Below are positions 12,202 to 24,094 of a stretch of DNA of 64,000 nt, piece after piece (positions within the stretch are counted from its first letter, which is position 1; every line of letters starts with the position of its first letter). A program made the position numbers and the translations under genes. Origin of the DNA: Diabrotica undecimpunctata (lineage: Eukaryota > Arthropoda > Insecta > Coleoptera > Chrysomelidae); assembly GCF_040954645.1 (NCBI RefSeq), contig NC_092803.1:120857961-120921960 (forward strand), in the 5' to 3' direction. The notes beneath the pieces were generated by a model that saw only the letters and a program-made list of their open reading frames with translations, was not told where the DNA came from and made no database searches.

Positions 12202-12441
12202 GTAATAAAAGTAATGTTACCCTAAACTTATTATACCGAATTTCTACTTCATTATCATATTTTCTTTCTGCAGTATGGGCATATACCTCTATTAAGTTAA
12301 TATTATTGTTAATAATATTAGTAAAAATTAATATTTATGTCTTAAACTACACACTACAGTAATCGTATTGATTCTAGTATAGTTTTGAATAACCCTAGGT
12401 CTGTCTGTTAAGATATTTATCTAAGAGTTTTTCCATATTAG

Positions 12442-12632
12442 GGAGAATAAAGAAGATGTGCTGCTTGGGAACTCGTCGTATAACGTTTATTGCTGATCAT
12501 GCATTTTTGATTATGTTTGTGATCAAAGGGATGGAAGAAAATGGAGGCGGGGCTGTAAATTCATTGTTTACTGGCAAAGTAGAAAACCCTTCTTCCAATA
12601 TTTGTAGATTTGAAGATTCCGATTTCAATTAA
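12442..12632 (+). CDS. serpin cassette exon 5 (ADHAF variant)
   Basis: The acceptor is TTTTTCCATATTAG. GG completes the codon, followed by 62 residues and TAA. The loop is RIKKMCCLGTRRITF, then IADHAF (Pro to Ala), LIMFVIKGMEENGGGAV, a degenerate NSLFTGKVENP and an acidic tail FEDSDFN. The loop is shorter before ADHAF, so P1 is uncertain (Cys-Leu by spacing, or one of the RR pair). It was missed as an ORF because no ATG starts it, but splice site, phase and frame all agree with the other cassettes. The nearest AATAAA is at 12845-12850. Confidence 0.78.
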
Positions 12633-12959
12633 GTTCAATAATTTTACCGACTATAAATCTGCGAAGCAAATTTACATACATATAACAAACACATTTTTAG
12701 TGAAACATTTCTTTGTATAAACCAAACCCGTATCACAAAAATTGCCAAACCTTTTATTAAATATTTAAAATGTGAATAATACAAATCGAATGACCTATTA
12801 TTGGAAACGCCTTTCAATATTGTACCCAATTTTTGACTAAAAACAATAAACAGCAACGTACGCAATTAATATCTTTTATTTTTGAAAAACTAATAATGTG
12901 TGTCCCAAAATTTACGCAAGATATGAATTTAATAGAAAACACTGTTTTTTCTCTTTAAA

Positions 12960-13545
12960 TTGTAATTTTTAGTATCCTTTTAGAAGATCTACGATAATTC
13001 GCAGATCATTTCTATTCGTGTCTAGTAGATCTTTGGATCCTTTCCTCGAAGGTTCATGTATAAAAGCCTTTGAATGTTTGAGACCCTTTTGTTTGTACCA
13101 GTGGTTACGCTTGATCCGTTCTACCCAATCCAATATTGTTCTTTTGGCTGTGCTTCTTACTATGCCAATGACAAATTCTGCGCCTCTGAATGTTTCTTTT
13201 GCCCCTCCCCTGGCAAGTAGGTCCGCTTTTTGTTCCCTTTAATGCCAGTATGTCCAGGTAGTCAGAATAAACTTAATGCTTTTTCCAATCCGAATAAGAT
13301 TCTGAAGACAGTTCCAAACTAATTTGTAATCAATCCGATTCGATTGTAATGCCTTTAATGCCACCTAGTTATCAGATATAATTTCTATAGATCTGTCTCT
13401 GCAGCTATAGCATAAATTTCTGATTGGAAAATTGTGGAGTGACTACCTAGTCTTTCACTAAGGCTTAGTGTTGGTTTTCGTATACTCCAGCTCCAACTCC
13501 TTTATCAGTTTGCCATTATATTTAATTCTGCCATTATATTTAACC
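12960..13545 (-). pseudogene. LINE (Jockey/R1-like) RNase H and C-terminal fragment
   Basis: The reverse strand reads about 13240-12960 as RTILDWVERIKRNHWYKQKG...HSKAFI...DLLDTNRNDLRIIVDLLKGY, the region after RNase H in arthropod non-LTR elements. Upstream on the same strand (13545-13250), degraded RNase H sequence matches the fragment at 23480-23930, with IDS/SDN-type and PGHTG-like pieces. Several stops are present. Confidence 0.6.
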
Positions 13546-14077
13546 TAGAAATTCACTAAATTTAAATTGTTTATTAAAATATTTTGTTAAGTAATGATTA
13601 ATTGTGAAATTTATTGTTAATTTTATAAAATTGATTCTTTTACACTCATTGGCAGTTTACGGAGCAACAAATAATTCCAGAGAGTTTTATAATCCATCAT
13701 TTTAAAGGTTTGTTGATGAGTAAAAAAAAATAATTTTTAAGCTCTAAAAAAGTACTGGTTATTGTTTATAGCTAAAAGAATCAAAAAGCACACATATTTT
13801 GACGTTTTTTGTTAATAATAAAAAACTTAGATAAAACCAGATTTTAGGGAGCAAAACTATAGGTTTTTTTTGTATATACTTGTAGTCGCTAAATCAATTA
13901 TCGGTTACCGTTATAATTTTTGTCCTAGTGAAGTCTTATATTCCTGGACTAATTTTATCAGCACTCCAGACCTTCCAGTGGGTCCCACTCTACTTAGCGC
14001 TTTTCGTATCGTTACAACTGCATTTCCGATTTTATTTGACTTGTTATAGTCACAATAGAAAAGTACATTATCAAATA

Positions 14078-14874
14078 GCAAAGTTGCTGATAAACATTTT
14101 TTGGCGCGTATTTTTGCTGGCATTCATTCGTAATTGATCGGAATTGAAAAATTGCGAAAACCAGTTTTTCTGAAATATCTTATGATGCTAAAGTATTAGA
14201 ATATCTATATAATGGTAGTTTGACTGCAATGTGGAAATTTCAGTTAACTTCGAAAACTCACTGGAGGCATATTGAAAACAGACACAGTCGTGTCTGTCTG
14301 TTTATATAAAATATAAATAAAATCACAATATTCTCTTCTTATATCACAGTTGAATTGAGATATATCAGCAGCAAATGCATCATGTAAGCGAACATTTTAC
14401 GTAAAAGGATAACTGTGTGTGTTTTAGTGTTAAATAACCAGTTTAGAATAATCCCTACATCGTGTGCTTCTTAAAAATTTACAAAATATTATTTTTCGCA
14501 GCTAAAAAAGCCATTATGAAGAGATGCATGCCTAGAATAAAAGAAGTCATTGCCGATCATCCCTTTTTTATGTGTCTTGCATCGAAAGAAAATGCCGAAA
14601 ATGGAGACACTTCGTTACTATTATTATTTAGCGGAAGAATCGGGCGACCTGTTTAAATAATTTAGAACTTACTAGTAGAGTACGTAAAGTTTTTCTGTAT
14701 TATTGACTGCTTGTATAATTAAAAAAAATGGACAAACGTGTTTGAAGTGAATAAAATAGTTGGGCTATAGTGTCATCTTCCTTAATTTTTATTATCGTCC
14801 ACTTATCGATTAGAATTATAGATTTAGGCGATTGTCTTAGTTGGCAGTGAAAATGTTTGACATGATTTTTCCAG
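14078..14874. repeat. duplication unit A (contains cassette 6)
   Basis: 14078-14520 is near-identical to 14885-15327 (constant offset 807). 14655-14874 is near-identical to 16882-17100. It contains a short internal hairpin, ACAGACACAGTCGTGTCTGTCTGT, near 14277, repeated at the same place in the second copy. Confidence 0.85.
14502..14656 (+). CDS. serpin cassette exon 6 (Arg-Cys loop)
   Basis: The acceptor is TATTTTTCGCAG. CT completes the codon (Ala with G), followed by 50 residues and TAA. The loop is KKAIMKRCMPRIKEV, then IADHPF, FMCLASKENAENGDTS and LFSGRIGRP. P1-P1' is Arg-Cys, predicting a trypsin-like or clip-domain protease target. AATAAA lies at 14750-14755. The 5' intron and first codons are near-identical to cassette 7, while from the P1 codon onward it is near-identical to cassette 8. 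The exon is therefore a mosaic. Confidence 0.9.
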
Positions 14875-15308
14875 CTGAGCAAATGCAAAGTTGCTGATAA
14901 ACATTTTTTGGCGCGTATTTTTGCTGGCATTCATTCGTAATTGATCGGAATTGAAAAATTGCGAAAACCAGCTTTTCTGAAATATCTTATGATGCTAAAG
15001 TATTAGAATATCTATATAATGGTAGTTTGACTGCAATGTGGAAATTTCAGTTAACTTCGAAAACTCACTGGAGGCATATTGAAAACAGACACAGTCGTGT
15101 CTGTCTGTTTATATAAAATATAAATAAAATAGCAATATTCTCTTCTTATATCACAGTTAAATTGAGATATATCAGCAGCAAATGCATCATGTAAGCGAAA
15201 ATTTTACGTAAAAGGATAACTGTGTGTGTTTTAGTGTTAAATAACCAGTTTAGAATAATCCCTACATCGTGTGCTTCTTAAAAATTTACAAAATATTATT
15301 TTTCGCAG

Positions 15309-15463
15309 CTAAAAAAGCCATTATGAAGAAAAGCATGCCTAGATTTAAAGAAGTCATCGCTGATCATCCTTTTTATATGTGTCTGGCATTAAAAGAACAT
15401 GCCGAAAATGGAGACACTTCGTTACAATTATTATTCAATGGAAGAATCGGGCGGCCTGCTTAG
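15309..15463 (+). CDS. serpin cassette exon 7 (Lys-Ser loop)
   Basis: The acceptor is TATTTTTCGCAG. CT completes the codon, followed by 50 residues and TAG. The loop is KKAIMKKSMPRFKEV, then IADHPF, YMCLALKEHAENGDTS and LFNGRIGRPA. P1-P1' is Lys-Ser, against Arg-Cys in cassette 6 and Arg-Arg in cassette 8, on an otherwise conserved scaffold. AATAAA lies at 15564-15569. It sits in the second copy of the 807-bp offset duplication. Its 3' flank is unlike that of cassette 6. Confidence 0.9.
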
Positions 15464-15569
15464 AACTTGAGTAAACCGTGTTAGTTACATATATATGAGA
15501 AAGTATGTATATTTTGTTGGTTCTGAGTTTGTAAAACGTATTTATATTAACACTGCTTGTATAAATAAA

Positions 15570-16030
15570 AAATAAGGATAAACGTGTAGAGTGGATTATA
15601 CAATTGGATCTAGAGTTATAGCTTGAAATCTGTAGTTTCTGGCATCTTTAAAAAAATTTCGAAATACACAATAGATATCATAATATACAAAATATGTTGG
15701 GCATTAGTTAACTTTAATATTAATAAAGTATGTAAACTGTAATTTGTTAAACAAAATTAGAAACTTCGTAGACGTATCTAAGCAAAAAGCCGTAACATAT
15801 GAAATATATAGGCCAGTTCACAACTTTGCATTATAAGTAGTAAATAAAATACCACCACTTGTAGCGACTCCTCGGTTGTTTTGTCCTTTTGTACTTATAA
15901 TTACACGTTAATGAACGGAATATAATCACACTGTCATAAAGAACGGAATATCGAAATACTCGATAAAATTGTTACCCTCAAATTGGACACACCATGGATG
16001 TATGTCTTAGATGAACTATAAACCAAGTTT
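15570..16030. other. intronic sequence, no gene
   Basis: AT-rich, no ORF or known repeat recognised. An inverted GAACGGAATAT pair lies near 15914 and 15941. Confidence 0.5.
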
Positions 16031-16345
16031 GTAGACTCTACGTCCTCTCTATCGGGAGTTATCTTGTAACTTTAGTCTCTAATATTATCCTCATTTTCAT
16101 CATATTTATCATCATAATTCTCTTTGCCGTTATCCCCATGCGGAGTCGGCTTCCCCTATTACATTTCTTTTAAGTTTCTATCTGAGTCATCAATCACCTT
16201 TAGCGACAAGTTCTGCCTAACCATCTCCCCCTGGTCTTCTTTGGTCTTCCACTCCTACTTCTCCTAGGAATCCGCAGATCAGAAATTCTTCGTCTTAGGT
16301 GATTAACGTCTCGACGTTGCACATGCCCAAACCATCGTAACCTAT
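16031..16345 (-). repeat. probable LINE 3'-end relic
   Basis: More GC-rich than its surroundings. The reverse strand gives short pieces such as NLSLKVIDDSDRNLKRNVIG and EADSAWG and a basic segment, broken by stops. The style is that of the tail region of a repeated insect element. I cannot name the family. Confidence 0.3.
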
Positions 16346-16731
16346 GCTCTCTCACTTATTTGTTAAATTTGTTATTTATATTTTCATTCAGGTGTTTATT
16401 CTAATAGATATTCGTATATATTTCTATGTAATTATTGATATACCGTGTTTATTGTAAAAAGGCGCTGACGTGATTTTTTGGATATATTTTAATGTGTGAA
16501 ATGAGATTGATAATGAGTTTGAAAAGTTGAGCTTATTTGCTTTTCTGCAAAATGGTTATTAAGGACACTTAAAGAATTTAAAAATATATGGCTGTCCTCA
16601 TATTACAAGAGTATCAAGTAACAGGATAATTTGTGTTAATGTTAAATAACAGTTACATGCTTAATATTTAACTTAGGATAACACCTATACCGTGTGTGTG
16701 CTGAAATCTCACATCATGTTATGTTTCGCAG

Positions 16732-16883
16732 CTCTAACCATTATGAAGAGACGCATGCCTAGAATAAAAGAAGTCATTGCCGATCATCCCTTTTTTATGT
16801 GTCTTGCATCGAAAGAAAATGCCGAAAATGGAGACACTTCGTTACAATTATTATTTAGCGGAAGAATCGGGCGACCTGTTTAA
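16732..16883 (+). CDS. serpin cassette exon 8 (Arg-Arg loop)
   Basis: The acceptor is ATGTTTCGCAG. CT completes the codon, followed by 49 residues and TAA. The loop is LTIMKRRMPRIKEV, then IADHPF, and from there it is almost identical to cassette 6, ending LFSGRIGRPV. P1-P1' is Arg-Arg. The loop is one residue shorter than in cassettes 6 and 7, through a changed start (LTIM for KKAIM). AATAAA lies at 16976-16981. The 3' flank matches cassette 6 as far as 17100. The 5' flank is only distantly related. Confidence 0.9.
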
Positions 16884-17415
16884 ATAATTTAGAACTTACT
16901 AGTACAGTACGTAAAGTTTTTCTGTTTTATTGACTGCTTTTCTGTTTAAAAAAATGGACAAACGTGTTTCAAGTGAATAAAGTAGTTGGGCTACAGTGTC
17001 ATCTTCCTTAATTTTTATTATCGTCCACTTATCAATTAGAATTATAGATTTAGGTGATTGTCTTAATTGGCAGTGAAAATGTTTGACATGATTTTTCCAG
17101 TTGACGTGACAATACAGAATTGGTCAAGACTGCTTGCATCCATAATTCCTAAGTCTTCTGAATTTATTCGGGATATACTATAGACATAATACAGTTTAGT
17201 CCATAGTTCTTTACCCGTACGGCATTATTTAAAGCATCCGAAATAAGTCGGAAATTTACTCCATGCAACAACAAATGACAGAAAGTGGCTACGATCACGG
17301 ATTATATTATAACATTTGACGTTATCAAAATTTTGGTGCAAAATTACAGCTACGTTTGAAGTAGCTTAATAAATTCTTTCAAACTCAAAAATTTTGAACG
17401 TATGTTTTTCGTTTC

Positions 17416-18330
17416 TCATATTTCATTTTCATCGCTTTCAAAATCTGAACTGAAATCTACAATGTTAATTATTTCAGGTTCGATATTAATATTACACATA
17501 TTTTCTTCTCTAATAAACCAGTGTTCAAATAATTTGATAATATGTTCTACACACTTTGCCCAGGCAACATCGTTACACTTTTGAATTGCTTTCTTCCACA
17601 ATCTTAAAACATGTTCATCTGTATATCCATCTTTGCCAATAAATTATGTATTATAGTAAGTCTTAAAATCTGCCTATACTAATTCGATAGCATTAAAATC
17701 TGCTATAAATCTGACAATATATATTTTCTTGTCGATTCATCTTGGCCAATAGTAACAATTCTGGTTTTAACTGATGTTTATTAAAATTAACATTGCATTT
17801 TTTCAACCAATCTATAAACTCTGATTTTAGCGGAAGGTTGTTTATTCATTATTTTACTATGGTAGAGTGTGTTGTCCATAACAATCAAAGATGGGTGTTC
17901 TAAATTAGGAAGTAATTGTGTGCTTGTCCATTTAGTAAATATTGTACTATTCATTTCACCGTGATAATCTGCAGTCAAGGATTTGTAACCAAATAACAAA
18001 CTGGCGTCTGAAATAAAACTTTTTACTGAACCGGCATGAACCACAATAAATCTTTTTCCATCATAAAAATCTGGTTTACGTACACTTCTGCTGTTGTCAT
18101 ACTGCCATGACATCATTTTATTTTCCCTAGAAAAAATTCACGTTTCGTCTAAAAATACAACTTCTCGTGGATATGTACTATTTCTGTTTTCCATGTATTT
18201 ACGCAAGAAACACGCTCGTTGTACTGCGATATGAGTTCTTTCAATGATCATCTTTATTAAATTTAAAGCCTAAATCTTTTAATAATCTTCTCAAGGATGT
18301 TTTACTTGTAGAAACAATTTCTTTAGCCTG
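17416..18330 (-). pseudogene. DDE-type transposase of the 17192-19178 element
   Basis: 18116-17787 encodes KRFIVVHAGSVKSFISDASL, DYHGEMNSTIFTKW and SLIVMDNTLYHS, the last being the second catalytic-Asp block. 17601-17416 is the C-terminal region (AWAKCVEHIIKLFEHWFIRE). Upstream, near 18330-18250, lies a helix-turn-helix-like piece (SKTSLRRLLKDLGFKFNK). Stops and frameshifts separate the parts and a perfect hairpin sits upstream. I recognise this transposase type from repeated insect proteins, but not its exact family name. Confidence 0.65.
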
Positions 18331-18437
18331 CAGCTCATTGATCAACGCTTCACGGGTTTCACGTTTCTCTAAAAAGTTATTTATTTTAATATATTACTAT
18401 AATATGTTAAGTCCTACTTGTAATTCTCAACAGAAAG

Positions 18438-18501
18438 TTCGAAATACAATATCTAATATGTACTATCCTATTATAGTACATATTAGATATTGTATTTCGA
18501 A
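18438..18501. repeat. perfect 29-bp inverted repeat with 6-base loop
   Basis: The left arm 18438-18466 (TTCGAAATACAATATCTAAT...) and right arm 18473-18501 are exact reverse complements, with loop CCTATT. It lies inside the 17192-19178 transposon, outside the recognisable coding blocks. It would form a stable hairpin in RNA or in cruciform DNA. Confidence 0.95.
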
Positions 18502-19180
18502 TTGCCATTTTATTGTCCTCAGGTAAATCAGTAGTTTTTCGTATATTGCCAAAAAGAAAAAGTTCCTAATTATAAATATTTTGTTATGTAATAAAGTTGG
18601 CAAATAAATAATAATAATATATATGCTTGTCATCATATAATAGTTCACATTTGAAAATTGTACATTTTGTACCTTTTGAACGAATGAGAACGGTTTCAAC
18701 GGTCCTCATTCCTTTTTTCTAATTGAAAGTACTCGATTAAATTTAAATCGAGTTCTAGTGCTTGTGAGATAAGAGTATTTTCAGGCATAATCTTAAGAAA
18801 TTCTAACATTTTCTTTTTGTCATTTCTTTTACTTTTGCGGAAACTTACACAAAATCATTCTTTAACTGTGTGAATGAGGTTAACTTTGTATGTAAATTAA
18901 TGGCAAAATAAAATAGACTTACCATAAAGTTTCAAACTTCAATATAAAATTAGTTGTGAAAACAACTGTCTGTGCAAGCGTCTTTATTGTACCTTTTTCT
19001 TTTCGATATATTGAGTCCAGAGTGTTCATAAAAATAACATGTGTCTTTACTTAATAACAGGTGGTAGCTAGTTTGTCTTTAGTTTCATGCGTGAAAGACA
19101 ATGATGCTAGATAAAAAGTATGTGTTTTATCTCGCCAGGTATTAATGACGCACGGGTAAAGGACCATAGACTCAACTGTA

Positions 19181-21994
19181 TCTATCGGCATCTTAGTCGT
19201 TTCTTAAACTTAATATCACTAAATATAAACAGTGATGTTGGGCAATCACCTGGCTAGCCCAACCTATTTTCCATGTTGCACTTGTAATACAGGCCAGTTC
19301 GACAGCGTAAATAGAACGGTGTCTAAACTCTACTACTAACAACAATAATAATATCGTAAAACCAAAAGTTGCTTTTAAATACTACATCTATGAAACATAA
19401 TTTCTACTGACTCTACAGGGTCGCACAAAAGGTTTTTATTGTTAACTCACGCGTATTGTTTATTTGACATTGTACTGTATCACGCAATGTTTTTGGTTAT
19501 TACGATGTTATTTCCAAGCTTCTGTATTAATAAAGAAATGTAACCTGAAACAAACCCGCGTGAGATATTCCACAATATAATCCCTTCGCCTTTTCTACGC
19601 AGATTTTTTTTGTAAGGATATTTGGGCTTATGCCTTCTGAAATTCTGTAAATTATGATCATCATTTAGAATTCACTACCATTCCTTTCTACCCTTCTTTT
19701 TCCTTGGCGTTATGTATGATTATGATTATGGGAGTATGATTTATCTTGAGCTACATAAATTGTACTATGTACGAATTAGTACAGTAGATACTTTTTTCAA
19801 CATATTAGAGTTATACCGTGACTTCTATTACACATTTTCTTAGGGTATATTATTTTGTTGTACATATTTTTTTTTCTTGATAATATGAAGTTCTGTAAAT
19901 GAGCTAGTTACTACGTAAATATTGTTTTTCTTCTTCTTTTCGAATTTTAGTCAAATTGTTTGTTTTGTCTTCGAACGCCCGATCCATTCGAACTTAGGCT
20001 CATCTCTTTTCGTAAACAGCCAACGTTCTGATGGAACAGCCAGTGATTCTCATCACTTCTTCTATTCTTTGGGTAATTCGATTGTTGAATGCAATGTTCA
20101 TTTCATTATTTTCTTATTTTTAGTACGTTACTATCTATTAGGAGTATTTTTTAGATTATTCTAGGTCTCATTTTTTTGTTTCCAGTAAGTAGTCTTTCGT
20201 TTTTTGATGCTTCTTGTCTTGTAGATTCTTGATTTGGTTCATAGCTCATTATTATTAAGAATATTTAAGAACCCCACATTTCCTTAATGATTAAGATATT
20301 TATTTTGGGGACAGGGGCGAGGTTTATTAATAGATAATAAAGGTCTTTAAATTTCAGATTATGTCGGGTCATTAGATACTCCCTTTTATAGCGGTTTATT
20401 TTTTAAATAAATCCGGTCATCATTGATTGCATATGTTCTCTATACCAATGTTTAATTTCAGCATACTGGGATGGCTTTACATTATTTTGATTTGCACTCG
20501 AGTACTTTTCCCGCACTAGGGTAGACATTATTAACGAAGTCAAATTTGTTGTTACAACGTACAACCCAACTGGGATACAATTATTCTAGTTTTATAACTT
20601 ACCATTATAGTTATACTACCAGGTGAAGGGGTTTTAATTTTACCTATTTTTGTAAGTGTCGTGTCTACACAAATATTGCGTTTTATGTAGATTTTTTTCT
20701 TTGAAAACTTAAAAATATGTCTGGTGCTGGCAAAGCCTTTTTGAAGCAATTTTAGTTCCTACTCCATTTTGTTTTTCAATAATTCCACACTTGGAACTGT
20801 CGCTGTTTAAGATCCATTGACCCACTCAAATCTCTAAGGAATGAGAATACTCGTATACGAGTAGAACAATAAACCAAGCACAATCTTAGGTTTTTACTAG
20901 CAGCTTTGCACTTCAATAAACGCTTGATTTGCTTATTAGTTTTTTATCAAATAGCTCAGCAAACTTGGTTGGTTTATATATCATTATAAATCACTTCTGC
21001 TTATGTGCTTAGGTCATCACTCCACCTCTGTCGGGGAAAGACAATCTCCAACGTTCTACCCGTGTTATATCTCAAACCATTCGCAACATTTTTTATTTTT
21101 AAATTAGATTAATAGGTTCATTTTATCTTTTTGTTTGTTTTTAATAACGGAGTTGTTTTCAATTACTGCTGTCCAAAATAGATGGCGGTTACGTGCATTT
21201 ATCTTCTCCCAATGTAAAACATAAGTGAGTAGGGTTACCAGTTTGCGTTTCTGTCTATGCCAGGCTAATTGAGTGTCAATAACCTACTCAAAATCAGTAC
21301 TTGACTAGCTCGCACACAAACGTTTGGACAGAAAATGATAAATCATGTCTTTCGGTACCCTCCTGTATAAAGACCAAAGGCTTCCTTGATAATGTATAGG
21401 TACTTTCCTGTTTTCTGTTTTTTTTTTCTTGCAGTTTTCGACATAGTTCAATAAAGTAGGTGAAGGATACTAATCATTTAGTTTTTGATATCTCTGATCT
21501 TCTCTTTCTTGTCTTCGTTCTATTTAACACTTTTTTGTCATATAACTCTCCGTCGTCTTCGACTTTCGCTCTCGGAATCTTCACAGTCTGATTGCTACTA
21601 CCATGAGCCATGAATTACCATATACATAGTATGGTACACCATACTATACTATAACTTCTTTATTGGTTTTTTCTCTAGTTTTTAATAATCATTTTCTTAC
21701 TTAGAACTTCTATTCATAGTTATGTAATTGGTTTGCTGTAAAGCCAATTTTTTTCCTTTACAGTAATAACAGCCATTTTAGTGTTGTCTGGTTTAGTGTA
21801 TCTGTATAGGTGATCAAATCCTTGTATTTATATTCCTTTGAAAGTAGTGGGTAGGTATTATGTAAATATTTTAACAATTTAGTCAATAACGGGATATTTT
21901 GTACAGTAGTATCAGTATTTTAATCTTACCTGCACGCTTTCTATAACTAAACATATGAAATGCAAATAAATATATTAAAGAGTTTGTGTTTTAG
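19181..21994. other. long intronic stretch before cassette 9, no gene
   Basis: I find no ORF with real coding character. The 80-residue ORF at 19922-20164 is Phe/Ser-rich low complexity. No transposase or RT motifs recognised. Local features are a small palindrome, CCATACTATGTATATGGTA-like, near 21620-21650, and poly-T runs. Confidence 0.5.
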
Positions 21995-22161
21995 GGGCCG
22001 CGATAAGAATGAAACGATCACTTACGCCTCAAACCAATTTTGTAGCGGATCATCCGTTTATAATACTACTTTGTGTTAAAGACATACAACTGCATCTTTT
22101 ATTTAAAGGAAAAATCTTTCACCCTGTAGATAAATCACATCAAACGCGGGATGAATTGTAA
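21995..22161 (+). CDS. serpin cassette exon 9: furin-type loop RMKR-S with RDEL ER-retention end
   Basis: The acceptor is GTTTGTGTTTTAG. GG completes the codon (Gly with G), followed by 54 residues and TAA. The loop is AAIRMKRSLTPQTNF, then VADHPF, IILLCVKDIQLH, LFKGKIFHP and the tail VDKSHQTRDEL. P4-P1 is Arg-Met-Lys-Arg with Ser at P1', which matches the R-x-[K/R]-R specificity of furin-like proprotein convertases. The last four residues, RDEL, are a KDEL/HDEL-class ER-retention signal. Drosophila Spn42Da has one isoform with exactly this pairing (RRKR loop and HDEL end) that inhibits furin in the secretory pathway. By analogy this exon encodes that isoform. It is missed by ATG-based ORF calling. 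AATAAA lies at 22402-22407. Confidence 0.92.
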
Positions 22162-22407
22162 AGCAAATTACTAATGGGATATATGTACTAGATAAAGGAT
22201 TTCTTTAAACGTTTTGTCAATTATGAAGATAAAACATCAGAAAATTTATGACAGTCCTGAGAAATGGATAAAATAAGTTACCTTTTAGTCTGTGGTAGTC
22301 TCTGGTAAAATATGTGCCAGTGCTGACATAGTAAGTTTTGAAACGAAACAAATGATAAAGTAACCATTGTATTGTATCTTAAACCAATGTATTTTAAGTA
22401 TAATAAA

Positions 22408-23170
22408 CATTTTAATATTATTTTTGAGGTGTTAGTTAGCCTTTCCTTAACTACTTCCCAAAGATGAACATTTACTCTTGAATATAATATTAACCTAATC
22501 TTGATATAAGAGTATTGATTAATATTATCAATTAGTAGATTAGCAGTATTTTTTAAAACCATTTAGCAGATTTGTTTAAATACAATGTCTTACAACTGTA
22601 ATCTAAAACTGCACAATTTTTTATTTTACCTTTTCACATGAAAACATGTAGTTATCATTGACCACACCACGTGACCACATCGACTGACACTAAATCCTAA
22701 GATACCCCTGAAACTTCAATTGAGATCGGGTGATTATCTATATTTTAACTAACCTTTAAGTCGTAATTTTTAGTTTATAATAATTAAAGAGTTGTTAACG
22801 TCATTTCGGTAAACATTATATATCTGCAGAATAAAGCTGGAAATTTTAAGATTAGTTTATATCCAATACACCGCTTAATGCAATCTTCTACACTGAAATT
22901 CAGTACGAGAATTGTTATAACAGGAAGTATTTTGGTTACGGTAATTGTTAATACTACCGATGTACACTACGCTTCACCTTACTCTGCTTTTTAACGATCA
23001 CTTTTAACCTAACTATACAAAGATTTTTTCTTCTAAGTATTTGATATTTACAGTTAGGGTACTATGTAAAGAACTACTAAAGAACTACTATTATTGTGGT
23101 ATGTATCAATGTAAATTTTGGAGTTAGGTTAGGTTCAATATGAGTGGGCGCTTAATCACCATTCCAGTCG
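22408..23170. other. intronic sequence, no gene
   Basis: AT-rich, no motif or ORF I can support. Confidence 0.5.
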
Positions 23171-23930
23171 ATCTAAGAGCTCTATTGTAGCTCATATCTG
23201 GAATAAGGTTGTCCTTTCATCTCATCCTTTTTAATAAAGTTTATTATGGCCTCTGGTGACACTTCTACGGACTCGAGTTTATCATGCTCAAATGTATTGA
23301 GCCTTATTTTATCCAATGCTCGGCAGTTGCACAGAACGTGTTCCACCGTTTCGTCTTCAGCCTGGCACAATCGGCAATTCCCACTTTCTATCAATCCGAT
23401 TATTTATGAGTCCATTGAGGCGACAGTGTCAAATTCGGAGACTTACGATATTTCGCAGATCACTACTAATCATATCTAGCAGATCTTGGAATCATCCTCA
23501 AAGGTTCAGAAAGGTTCCTGGCCTATGAATATTTCTCTTATCTCCCCCCTGGCAAGTAGGCCTACTTTTTCGTTCCCTTTAATACCAGTATGTCCAGGCA
23601 CTCAGACAAGTTTTTCGATCGGAATCAAATTGTGTAAACAGTTCCAAATCCAAACTAACTTGGAGTCAATTCCAGTGCCTTTAATGCCAGATGACTATCA
23701 GATAAAATTTTTATATATCTCTGCCTGCAGTTCCTCTTTATTAGCTCCTGCGGACAAATCTCTATAGCATAAATTTCTGCTTGGTAGATAGTAGAGTGAT
23801 TATCTTAGCTTTTACTAAGGCTTATCCTTGGTTTCCCTCCGTTTACTTCAGGTCCAACTGCTTCATTGGTTTTAGAGCCGTCTTTATAACTTGGGAGAAT
23901 CTAACAAGTTCATTTTGGGAAAGTTAATAA
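23171..23930 (-). pseudogene. LINE (Jockey/R1-like) RNase H and C-terminal zinc-finger fragment
   Basis: The reverse strand 23394-23182 contains NCRLCQAEDETVEHVLCNCR, the typical C-x2-C...H-x4-C finger at the end of arthropod non-LTR ORF2 proteins, followed by EAIINFIKKDEM. Upstream on the strand (23880-23560) it reads as degraded RNase H: GPEVNGGKPRISLS, QAEIYAIE, an LSDSHLALKAL block and a CLDILVLKGT block. Stops and frameshifts throughout. Related to 12960-13545. Confidence 0.75.
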
Positions 23931-24094
23931 TTATTTGTGTGTTTTGAATTAATATTGAAAAGTTAAAATTCTGTATGTTGGGTAGGGGTGCTAATTATCT
24001 GTAGTTTGTTACTATTTACAGTATCGGCAAATTTAATGTACATACCCACAAACTGTTGTTGTGCTTGTTTTTACACATAATTATTCTTATTTAG

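Larger units (their letters stand above)
17192..19178 (-). mobile_element. Tc1/mariner-superfamily transposon with inverted repeats and TA target duplication
   Basis: The left end (17192: CAGTTTAGTCCATAGTTCTT, continuing TACCCGTACGGCATTATT) matches the reverse complement of the right end (to 19178) over about 38 bases with a few mismatches. A TA dinucleotide sits outside both ends (17190-17191 and 19179-19180). Inside lies a decayed reverse-strand transposase. The termini make this the best-bounded element in the window. Confidence 0.85.

Noticed and set aside
19922..20164. 80-residue Phe-rich ORF
   Set aside because: Low-complexity translation of T-rich DNA with no motif.
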